Assembly: GCA_902489475.1 (NCBI GenBank)
Contig: CABUAH010000031.1
Span: 1-20,725 of the forward strand
Direction of reading: 5' to 3'
DNA: 20,725 nucleotides
From: an uncultured Oscillospiraceae bacterium
Lineage (GTDB): Bacteria > Bacillota > Clostridia > Oscillospirales > Ruminococcaceae
The notes under the pieces are model-generated. The model did no database searches. It had not been told where the DNA came from and saw only the letters and a list, made by a program, of their open reading frames with translations. Below are positions 15,265-20,725 of the stretch, piece after piece. Position numbers and translations under genes: made by a program. Position 1 is the stretch's first letter; every line of letters begins with the position of its first letter.

Positions 15265-15325
15265 AAAAAACAAACCTCCCGGATAATAGTAATGATTTAA
15301 TGCATTACTAAAATAAAGGAGGCTT
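15265..15325 (-). terminator. Compound terminator of the minus-strand operon
   Basis: Read on the minus strand, an outer stem pairs AAGCCTCC with GGAGGTTT (plus positions 15318-15325 with 15272-15279). It encloses a perfect inner 8-bp stem, TAGTAATG with CATTACTA (15303-15310 with 15287-15294). The outer stem is followed by GTTTTTTAATC. It lies directly after the lipoprotein stop codon. Confidence 0.78.
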
Positions 15326-15332
15326 TAATATA

Positions 15333-15827
15333 TTATTCGGTTTTAAAATCTGAAAAAACAACATCTATTCCTTCGATGCTTAGATTTGTCGGGACATCAT
15401 CCTTAAAGGTTATTGAATATGAGCTTTCTCCGACAGTACCTTTTGCAATCACTGTGTCTTTGTTTGTAGTATATTTGACATCTGACGACAGCGTTGCCGA
15501 ATCCAAGGAAGACATTATCAGCGTGCTTATTGCACTGTCGGGAAGAGAATCCCTGTCATCAGAGAATTCAATATCATCAAGCTTTACGTTGTATTTATCT
15601 CCTTCATAGGTAATTGTAAGGCCCTCAATCTCATCAGGCTTTGAGTAAGAAAACGTCCATTTTGCCTCGTCTTTTTTTATAGTTCCCACATATTTGTCTT
15701 CCCCGGTTGAGATTTCGACCGAACAGCTATATGGAGCTTTAAGTTCAACCTTTTTTGCACTGCCGCAGGCGCAAAGTGATATACCTAAAGACAGGCACAA
15801 AAAATAAGCATATGCCTTTTTTTTCAT
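15333..15827 (-). CDS. Small lipoprotein of unknown function
   Basis: The 164-residue product has a lipoprotein signal peptide with lipobox LCAC (lipidated Cys21). The mature part has alternating hydrophobics such as SCSVEISTGEDKYVGTIKKD, EGLTITYEGDKYNVKL and GTVGESSYSITFKDD, which suggests an all-beta fold like small membrane-anchored beta-barrel lipoproteins. The late sequence DVPTNLSIEGIDVVFSDF resembles the C-terminal strand of such proteins. AGGAGAGG lies just before the ATG. It is the last gene of the minus-strand operon, 32 bp after nnr. I do not recognise a named family. Confidence 0.82.
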   Translation of the reverse strand: MKKKAYAYFLCLSLGISLCACGSAKKVELKAPYSCSVEISTGEDKYVGTIKKDEAKWTFSYSKPDEIEGLTITYEGDKYNVKLDDIEFSDDRDSLPDSAISTLIMSSLDSATLSSDVKYTTNKDTVIAKGTVGESSYSITFKDDVPTNLSIEGIDVVFSDFKTE

Positions 15828-15842
15828 ATTATCCTCTCCTGT

Positions 15843-15863
15843 TTAAACGCATAGTGCGTTTAA
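15843..15863 (-). repeat. Perfect 9-bp hairpin between nnr and the lipoprotein gene
   Basis: TTAAACGCA (15843-15851) pairs exactly with TGCGTTTAA (15855-15863) around a 3-nt loop, overlapping the nnr stop codon. No T-tract follows. It could stabilise or process the mRNA, or be an operator. Promoter boxes between the two genes were not seen. Confidence 0.55.
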
Positions 15864-17377
15864 TTCTCGATATTAAAGATAACACCGGGCAGAGAGTTTA
15901 GAATATCTCTTGCGATTATTCCTCGCTTAGACATTGATACGGACAAAGTTTCGGCACATTCTCCCAAAATGTAAGAGGCAAGTGCCAAGGCTTTAAAAGT
16001 TTTTACACCTTGAGCTATTAAAGATGCACAGATTCCCGCTAACATATCTCCGCTTCCGCCTTTTGACAAAGCAGAGTTGCCCCTTGAAATAATATATGCC
16101 TCATTTCCGTCATAAACAAATGATTCCCGTGATTTTGAAATCATTGCTGTGCCGAACTCATTGCAGAAGTTAACAACACAATTTATTCTGTCTCTAATAG
16201 TTTCGACAGTGCTTTTGCCGACTAGCCTTGCAAGCTCAGCAGGGTGAGGCGTTAAAACAACATTTGCTTCGGTGTTTCTTAATACATCTATATTCTCACA
16301 AATGCAATTTATTCCGTCTGCGTCAAGAATTATTGTGCCTTTGTAGTTTTTTACAAGCTCAGCTGTCAAAGCAATTGTTTCCGGCGTTTTTTGAATTCCA
16401 CAGCCAATAAGCAAAACTGATGACTTTTCTGTTTCTTTAAGTATTAGCTCAGCATTTATATTTGAAATTACGCCGCATGGTGCTTCCGTAAGAGGAGTAA
16501 ATATTGCTTCGGGAATTACGGGTGCGATTGTATTCACTACGCTTTTTGTAGACATAACATGGACAAGTCCAACACCGCTTCTAAGTGCAGCATTTGCCGA
16601 AAGGATTGCCGCCCCTATATATTTATCGGAGCCTACCAATAAAGAAACCTTGCCGAAAGTTCCCTTGTGGGAGTTATCAGGTCTTAAGGGCAGAGAAGAT
16701 TTAGCCTGAGATAAATCAAAGATTTCTGTTTTAAAAGAGTTATCTGCTTGGGCTGAAATATTAATATCGCAAACATTTATCTCCCCGCAAAATTCTTTCG
16801 CAGGCGACAAAAGACAGCCAAGCTTTGCAGCATGGAAGCTGACGGTTTTATTGTAATGCACAGTCGAGTCGGCTGAGTACCCGTTTTCGCAATTCACTCC
16901 GCTCGGAAGGTCACAGGCAATCTTATATGCTGAGGACTTTTCGACAAGTGAAAATAGTTTTTTTATCTTGCCATCAAATTCTCCGTGAAAGCCCGTTCCG
17001 AAAACGCAGTCAACGATTATTTTTGCGGTTTCAATTATATCTGACGGTAATTTATCCGTGTATTTGATAACTTGTATCTTTGGATCGAGCGCTGAAAAAG
17101 CGTCTTTTGCCAAATCGGTTTTTATATCAGATACAAGCATGACAGTGGGCGTTATTCCTGATTTTAGAAGATGATTTGCACAAACTAAACCGTCACCGCC
17201 GTTGTTTCCGCTGCCGACAATTAAAAGACATTCGTTTATCATGTTTTCATATGCGTACTTTTTAATTACATCAAAAAGTGCAAAGCCTGCGTTTTGCATA
17301 AGGCATGACAAAGAAACTCCGTGTAAAACGGAGTTTTGTTCAGCGTTTATCATTTGCTTTTTAGTTAGAATTCTCAT
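15860..17377 (-). CDS. nnr: Bifunctional NAD(P)HX epimerase / ADP-dependent NAD(P)HX dehydratase
   Basis: This enzyme repairs hydrated NADH and NADPH: the N-terminal epimerase inverts R-NAD(P)HX and the C-terminal dehydratase removes water using ADP. The 505 residues contain both parts. YjeF_N (NnrE) covers about 1-210, with GSGNNGGDG (55-63), FGTGFHGE and the DLPSGVNCENG loop. The carbohydrate-kinase-like NnrD covers about 225-505, with KGTFGKVSLLVGSDKYIGAAIL, LTPHPAELARLVG and GGSGDMLAG (from 440, catalytic Asp near 444). Length and order match the usual fusion. The ATG at 17377 has only a distant ribosome site (AAAGG about 14 nt upstream). It lies 30 bp after acpS, a pairing common in Firmicutes. 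Confidence 0.95.
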   Translation of the reverse strand: MRILTKKQMINAEQNSVLHGVSLSCLMQNAGFALFDVIKKYAYENMINECLLIVGSGNNGGDGLVCANHLLKSGITPTVMLVSDIKTDLAKDAFSALDPKIQVIKYTDKLPSDIIETAKIIVDCVFGTGFHGEFDGKIKKLFSLVEKSSAYKIACDLPSGVNCENGYSADSTVHYNKTVSFHAAKLGCLLSPAKEFCGEINVCDINISAQADNSFKTEIFDLSQAKSSLPLRPDNSHKGTFGKVSLLVGSDKYIGAAILSANAALRSGVGLVHVMSTKSVVNTIAPVIPEAIFTPLTEAPCGVISNINAELILKETEKSSVLLIGCGIQKTPETIALTAELVKNYKGTIILDADGINCICENIDVLRNTEANVVLTPHPAELARLVGKSTVETIRDRINCVVNFCNEFGTAMISKSRESFVYDGNEAYIISRGNSALSKGGSGDMLAGICASLIAQGVKTFKALALASYILGECAETLSVSMSKRGIIARDILNSLPGVIFNIEN

Positions 17378-17407
17378 GGATTGTAAAATAACCTTTCTTT
17401 TGTTTAG

Positions 17408-17764
17408 CTATTTAAAAGCTATTACGGTTGCTGTTGCGAGCTTATCTGTGTGGCTTATACTTACATCAAAAGAAAGCCCATCGGCGGCACTTAGTGCATT
17501 GCCTGAAAGTTTAAGATACGGCTTTCCGAGATCGTTTCTCAAGACCTCTACTTCGACAAGCGAAAATGAGCGGACGCCTGTTCCGAGAGCCTTTGAAAAG
17601 GCCTCTTTAGCAGCCCAGTTTCCCGCATAGGATTCAAACTTATTTTTCTTTTTTTCAATAAGGCTGATTTCATCGGGTGAGAAAACCCGATTCTTAAAGT
17701 GATCGCTGGATACGCTTTTCGTTATTCGTTCAACCTCGACTATATCTGTTCCTATTCTATACAT
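17408..17764 (-). CDS. acpS: Holo-[acyl-carrier-protein] synthase
   Basis: AcpS transfers 4'-phosphopantetheine from CoA to the acyl carrier protein, making it active in fatty acid synthesis. I used the ATG at 17764, giving 118 residues, the normal length. The frame can extend to 17821, but that lies inside the preceding gene and the family begins with YRIGTDIVEVERI. The Mg2+ ligands are present: Asp7 in IGTDIVEV and the Glu of NWAAKEAFSKALGTG. VSISHTDKLATATVI forms the C-terminal strand. AGGA lies upstream, and the start is 1 nt after the previous stop. It is followed by nnr in the same operon. Confidence 0.95.
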   Translation of the reverse strand: MYRIGTDIVEVERITKSVSSDHFKNRVFSPDEISLIEKKKNKFESYAGNWAAKEAFSKALGTGVRSFSLVEVEVLRNDLGKPYLKLSGNALSAADGLSFDVSISHTDKLATATVIAFK

Positions 17765-17765
17765 A

Positions 17766-18272
17766 TTACGTCCTGTTTGCAGTGCGGGGAAGAGATTTTT
17801 CAACAAGCTCAAGCATATCATCGTTTGGTGTGAAAATCAGTCGTGTGTTTCCAAGCTCTTTGTGACGGAAATCAAGATAATAGTTATTATCGCTTTCACG
17901 ACAGCTTACGTCCACTAAAGTCAAGTTTGAGTTATTATAAGCTGATTTATTCTTGCCGAAAGCAGTCGAGCTTTTCAGATCAATAGTAATAAGCCGCTTG
18001 CGCTTTCTTTGCCCCATAATTTTATCTATATCAAGCTCTCCGTTTGTAAAAATATATTCATATTCGGTGTAAAGTCCGCCTAAGATGTAATACGTACCCC
18101 ATAGCACCAATGCGGCAAAAATGAGTCCGATAAAAATATTGTGTAAAAATTGAAGTGATAAGAATACAAGAATAGATGCTGCGAAAATTCCTGCAATTGT
18201 AATAAGAAGCCTTTTTAAACTGTCGGAAGAGTCCTTGCCTTTTTTCACAAGCTGTTCCTTATAATTATCCAT
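17766..18272 (-). CDS. DUF6106-like membrane protein
   Basis: The 168-residue product begins MDNYKEQLVKKG, the opening I associate with the Clostridia family DUF6106. Two adjacent membrane helices (about 22-42 and 45-68) are followed by a soluble domain (about 72-168) with alternating strands: EYIFTNGELDIDKIMGQRKRKRLITID, NYYLDFRH and TRLIFTPNDDMLELV. This looks like a PH-like or YcxB-type fold, which is inference. It is the first gene of the minus-strand operon that continues with acpS and nnr, with an ATATCTCC/GGAGATAT ribosome site and a good promoter. Its function is unknown. Confidence 0.82.
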   Translation of the reverse strand: MDNYKEQLVKKGKDSSDSLKRLLITIAGIFAASILVFLSLQFLHNIFIGLIFAALVLWGTYYILGGLYTEYEYIFTNGELDIDKIMGQRKRKRLITIDLKSSTAFGKNKSAYNNSNLTLVDVSCRESDNNYYLDFRHKELGNTRLIFTPNDDMLELVEKSLPRTANRT

Positions 18273-18306
18273 TTCGATATCTCCTGTTAGAAAAATTCAT
18301 AAATGT

Positions 18307-18335
18307 ATTTTATCATATTTTCAATAAAACTTCAA
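18307..18335 (-). promoter_or_regulatory. Sigma-A-type promoter of the DUF6106-acpS-nnr-lipoprotein operon
   Basis: On the minus strand, TTGAAG (plus 18330-18335), a 17-bp spacer, and TAAAAT (18307-18312). It lies about 35 nt before the start codon at 18272. The stretch 18336-18464, up to the tRNA terminator, holds nothing else I can identify. Confidence 0.75.
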
Positions 18336-18464
18336 TGCTTTGTACTAAATAATTTCATGTACATAAGCAATGAAAGCTAAATAGGGCGGTTTTATATATT
18401 CGGTACATGAAAAGAAAGATATTTCAGCGTTTTCAGCGGTGAGATATGAGCCATTGTAGCCTAT

Positions 18465-18495
18465 AAAAAATCGGAACGAGCATAACTCGTTCCGA
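18465..18495 (-). terminator. Rho-independent terminator of tRNA-Ala
   Basis: Read on the minus strand, a perfect 10-bp stem (TCGGAACGAG with CTCGTTCCGA, plus 18486-18495 with 18471-18480) and a 5-nt loop are followed by six T residues. It starts 2 nt after the CCA end of the tRNA. Confidence 0.93.
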
Positions 18496-18497
18496 CG

Positions 18498-18573
18498 TGG
18501 TGGACCCAAAGGGGATCGAACCCTCGACCTCCGCATTGCGAACGCGGCACTCTCCCAGCTGAGCTATGGGCCC
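18498..18573 (-). tRNA. tRNA-Ala, anticodon CGC
   Basis: The 76-nt minus-strand gene folds fully. The acceptor stem GGGCCCA/TGGGTCC contains the G3-U70 pair that identifies tRNA-Ala. The D arm TAGCTCAGCTGGGAGAG, the anticodon arm CCGCG-TTCGCAA-TGCGG with anticodon CGC (reads GCG) and the T arm with GGTTCGATCC are all present, with discriminator A and an encoded CCA end. It is a single tRNA between two protein-coding units. Confidence 0.98.
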
Positions 18574-18619
18574 TTAAGTTTAAGTGTTAAATCAAGTTTT
18601 AAAGAGCCGCCGTAACCGA

Positions 18620-18641
18620 CAGCCGCAGGGCGTTAGCCAAA
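18620..18641 (-). other. GC-rich hairpin in the tRNA leader
   Basis: Minus-strand GCTGTCG-GTTA-CGGCGGC (plus about 18605-18622) forms a 7-bp stem with two G-U pairs between the tRNA promoter and the tRNA. Approximate limits are given because the neighbouring GGCTAACGCC can also fold. TCTTT follows it. It may be a processing signal. Confidence 0.4.
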
Positions 18642-18662
18642 TTGCAGATTTATTTTAAGGTT

Positions 18663-18691
18663 ATTATATCACTTATGATTTTGAATTTCAA
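18663..18691 (-). promoter_or_regulatory. Sigma-A-type promoter of tRNA-Ala
   Basis: On the minus strand, TTGAAA (plus 18686-18691), a 17-bp spacer, and perfect TATAAT (18663-18668). The leader to the tRNA is about 80 nt. Confidence 0.8.
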
Positions 18692-18728
18692 GTGGTTAGT
18701 GAACAAATTTAAATGTAAGGCCCAAAAG

Positions 18729-18757
18729 TTGACAATTAAACTTATAAAGTATATAAT
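18729..18757 (+). promoter_or_regulatory. Sigma-A-type promoter of the zinc-ribbon membrane protein gene
   Basis: Perfect TTGACA at 18729-18734, a 17-bp spacer, and perfect TATAAT at 18752-18757, the best consensus match in the window. A second TATAAT at 18778-18783 has no good -35 box. GGGAGGA precedes the start codon. Confidence 0.88.
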
Positions 18758-18805
18758 TAAATAACAAAAACATATAGTATAATATTAAACAAGGGAGGAA
18801 TACAT

Positions 18806-19573
18806 ATGACCAAAACATATTTAGGTCAAAAGGAAAATTCAAAAGTAGATATTATAGCCGGAGTAATTTTAATGATGGCTGCGTTTTTGAGCATTTTAAA
18901 AATTGAAGTGATTATTGCTTCTGATGTAAATGTAAGAGTTAGGGCAAATGCTACAGGAATCGGAATTATCGAAACAGTCGGAATGAATCTTCCACTATTG
19001 ATACCGATATTATTTTCACTTTTTAGCATTTGTTTTGCAAAGAAAAAAGGATCGATGCTGGCGATACCTTTGTTTATATGGTCAGGAGGAGCACTCATCG
19101 GTGATATAATAGAGTTTATGCTTACACAAGACAATGAAGTGATGAGCATTATAACAACCTCCTTTATTATGTGCGCCCATATAACGCTTTTTATGGTGAT
19201 CACACTTACATTTTACGGTGTAATTAAAAGCGGACGTATTATGGGCTTTACAATCTTGATAACGATAACGATTAAGCTTATCTGTGTATTCTTGCAGGAT
19301 TTCGTTGACTCAAAGGTTGCTATAAGCATAACCGGAATTATAGCGCATATCTTATTCTGTATAGGTCTTGTGGCTTTGTCGTTTTCGCTTGAGAGATTCG
19401 AGAGGGATAATGAGTCTGAAGATAAGTCCTTGAAGTCAGACTCATATAATGCGCCTGTATATCAGATCGATGCAGCAGCTTTGCCGAATAAAGAAGTGAG
19501 AGTATGTTCAAAATGCGGAGGAAAGCTTAGTGATGACTCGATCTTCTGTTCTAAATGCGGAAACAAGGTATAG
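18806..19573 (+). CDS. Polytopic membrane protein with C-terminal zinc ribbon
   Basis: The 255-residue product has about six or seven membrane helices from residue 12 to about 188, then a charged linker (190-225). It ends in a rubredoxin-like zinc ribbon: CSKCGG-x8-FCSKCG, with Cys234, Cys237, Cys248 and Cys251. Zinc_ribbon_2-type tails on membrane proteins are common in Clostridia, and the function is usually unknown. GGGAGGA 8 nt before the ATG fixes the start. It has its own strong promoter and is monocistronic, since a separate promoter lies at 19658. The membrane part is not recognised. Confidence 0.85.
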   Translation: MTKTYLGQKENSKVDIIAGVILMMAAFLSILKIEVIIASDVNVRVRANATGIGIIETVGMNLPLLIPILFSLFSICFAKKKGSMLAIPLFIWSGGALIGDIIEFMLTQDNEVMSIITTSFIMCAHITLFMVITLTFYGVIKSGRIMGFTILITITIKLICVFLQDFVDSKVAISITGIIAHILFCIGLVALSFSLERFERDNESEDKSLKSDSYNAPVYQIDAAALPNKEVRVCSKCGGKLSDDSIFCSKCGNKV

Positions 19574-19657
19574 CTTTTATTAATTCGATTAGAGTATAAA
19601 TGCCTTTTGCTTTGGCACAATATATATTAAATTGCTGGCAAATAAATTGTATACGGC

Positions 19658-19686
19658 TTGCAATATTTGTATGAATGTGATATACT
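19658..19686 (+). promoter_or_regulatory. Sigma-A-type promoter of the Cys-rich small protein gene
   Basis: TTGCAA at 19658-19663, a 17-bp spacer, and TATACT at 19681-19686. The leader of about 36 nt holds AAGGAG at 19716-19721. Confidence 0.75.
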
Positions 19687-19729
19687 ATAGATAAGTAATT
19701 ATGCCTGTTGGCAAGAAGGAGTGTTAATT

Positions 19730-19987
19730 ATGGATAAATTTTTAAAGCTTGTAGGATTCGTAGCTGTTATCGGTGCAGCAGCTGCTGCAGTTGCAGTTTT
19801 CTTTAAGAAAAAGAACGAAAAAGAACAATACGATTATGAGGAAGACTTTGACGAGTGTTTTGATGATTGCTGCTGTTCTGACTGCTATGACGACTGCGAC
19901 GAATGTTGTGCAGACGAGGCTGAAGCTGAAAAGAGCGAAGAAGTTTTGGATTCAGTTGAAGAGGAAACTGAAGGTACAGAAGAATAA
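19730..19987 (+). CDS. Small membrane-anchored protein with acidic eight-Cys cluster
   Basis: I use the ATG at 19730 (85 residues) because AAGGAG is 8 nt upstream; an in-frame GTG at 19721 overlaps that site. Residues 7-25 form one Ala/Val-rich membrane helix, followed by a KKK stop. Eight cysteines then lie within 18 residues (43, 47, 48, 49, 52, 56, 59, 60) among Asp, Glu and Tyr, and the protein ends in a Glu-rich tail. The topology resembles small YtxH-type membrane proteins, but the Cys cluster is unlike them. A soft-metal-binding or redox role is possible; it is inference. The gene has its own promoter and terminator and normal codon use, so it is very likely real. Confidence 0.85.
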   Translation: MDKFLKLVGFVAVIGAAAAAVAVFFKKKNEKEQYDYEEDFDECFDDCCCSDCYDDCDECCADEAEAEKSEEVLDSVEEETEGTEE

Positions 19988-20002
19988 GAATTTAGAACCG
20001 AG

Positions 20003-20038
20003 TCCGTCTTTTGCATTTTTGCAAGAGGCGGATTTTTT
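20003..20038 (+). terminator. Rho-independent terminator of the Cys-rich small protein gene
   Basis: A 13-bp stem with two G-U pairs (20003-20015 with 20020-20032) and a TTTT loop is followed by six T residues at 20033-20038. Confidence 0.92.
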
Positions 20039-20103
20039 GTATTTCACGGACTTTTTTTGCACATACTTAATATGATAGCAAAGTTGATGAAAGGAAAAAG
20101 TAA

Positions 20104-20664
20104 ATGCTTAAAGAGGATCTAATACTTGTTACGGATATGCAAAAAGCATATTTGAAAGGACAAAAGTGGGAATGCCCAAATATAAACTCTGTAATTGAAA
20201 AAATTGTTAGGCTTTTAAGTGAATGCAATTGTAATGTGATGTTTACTGCCTTTACTGCACCTCAAAGTCCCACAGGTCAATGGATCGATTATAATTATGT
20301 GAATCAGGACATCAATTCGTGTCCGTATAAAAATGAAATAATAGACAGACTTAAGTGTTATACCAAAAAATATCCGTTGGTGTTTAAGGATAAGTATTCA
20401 TCTTTGTCAAATAAAAGTGTGACTCAGGCGGTATATGATACAATAAAAAACGGCGGACGTGTTGTGATTACAGGTGTCGTGTCGGAGTGCTGCGTACTGT
20501 CTACTGCTATGGCGGCAATTGACTTGGGCGGTAAGGTGATTTATATTAAGGATGCAGTTGCAGGAAGCAGCAAAAAACACGAAAAGGCGGTAGAACTTAT
20601 TATGAGGGGGATGGAGCCGATACACGCAAAGGTTATGACTTTACGGGAATATATTGAAGAATAA
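20104..20664 (+). CDS. Isochorismatase-family cysteine hydrolase
   Basis: The 186-residue protein is a small isochorismatase-fold hydrolase. The catalytic triad is visible: Asp11 in LVTDMQ, a Lys in FKDKYSS (Lys95 or Lys97), and the nucleophilic Cys130 in the late motif SECCVLSTAMAA. The conserved GVVSECC turn and the closing AVAGSSKKHEKAVELI also fit. Family members cleave amides or ethers such as nicotinamide, ureidoacrylate and N-carbamoyl compounds; the substrate is not clear. AAAGGA precedes the ATG. I saw no convincing promoter between the terminator at 20038 and the start. The last 61 bases (20665-20725) show nothing recognisable. Confidence 0.92.
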   Translation: MLKEDLILVTDMQKAYLKGQKWECPNINSVIEKIVRLLSECNCNVMFTAFTAPQSPTGQWIDYNYVNQDINSCPYKNEIIDRLKCYTKKYPLVFKDKYSSLSNKSVTQAVYDTIKNGGRVVITGVVSECCVLSTAMAAIDLGGKVIYIKDAVAGSSKKHEKAVELIMRGMEPIHAKVMTLREYIEE

Positions 20665-20725
20665 CCGATGTCTAAATTGCAATATCAAATAGGACATTAT
20701 TGAAAATAAAATCAGCGCAGTGGTA

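Noticed and set aside
18345..18536. Minus-strand reading frame of 63 codons over the tRNA region
   Set aside because: It overlaps tRNA-Ala and its terminator and has no ribosome site; the tRNA fold explains the sequence.
19600..19625. Hairpin TGCC/GGCA after the zinc-ribbon gene
   Set aside because: A 4-bp stem and no T-run, too weak to call a terminator.

Overview
The window reads as chromosome from a low-GC Firmicute of class Clostridia, probably an Oscillospiraceae/Ruminococcus-like gut anaerobe. The support is A+T-rich intergenic DNA, strong GGAGG-type ribosome sites, sigma-A promoters with 17-bp spacers in front of almost every transcription unit, a DUF6106-like gene, and an NPxTG-type cell-wall sorting signal. 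The genus is an inference. I see no phage, insertion sequence, CRISPR or integration signatures; gene density and composition are those of a core genomic region.

Left part (1-8600). An LCP-family cell-wall ligase has its own promoter and is separated by a bidirectional terminator from a convergent CBS-domain gene. A DUF2752 membrane protein follows. A long co-directional run with very short gaps comes next: CNNM/CorC-type membrane protein, four-helix membrane protein, amidohydrolase, orotate phosphoribosyltransferase (pyrE), GtrA-like membrane protein, cation diffusion facilitator, and an ArsP_2/putative manganese-type permease. The last two form a metal-export pair.

Middle part (8601-15210). 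A three-gene ABC importer of the ABC_sub_bind (PF04392) type has its own promoter, a 13-bp dyad directly at the predicted transcript start, and a terminator-like hairpin between the lipoprotein and permease genes. Three cell-surface genes follow: two secreted proteins with a C-terminal membrane anchor, then a 639-residue wall-anchored protein with an acidic repeat insert, a FIVAR-like domain and an NPSTG sorting signal, ending at a strong terminator.

Right part (15211-20725). A minus-strand operon reads DUF6106-like protein, acpS, the bifunctional NAD(P)HX repair enzyme, and a small lipoprotein; it has a promoter and a compound terminator. Upstream lies a minus-strand tRNA-Ala(CGC) with its own promoter and terminator. 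The plus strand then carries a membrane protein with a zinc ribbon, a tiny membrane-anchored protein with an eight-cysteine acidic cluster, and an isochorismatase-family hydrolase.

No unmistakably new multi-gene system is visible. The best candidates for undescribed biology are the eight-Cys small protein, the secreted/anchored trio, the dyad controlling the ABC operon, and the His/Cys loop permease paired with the CDF exporter.
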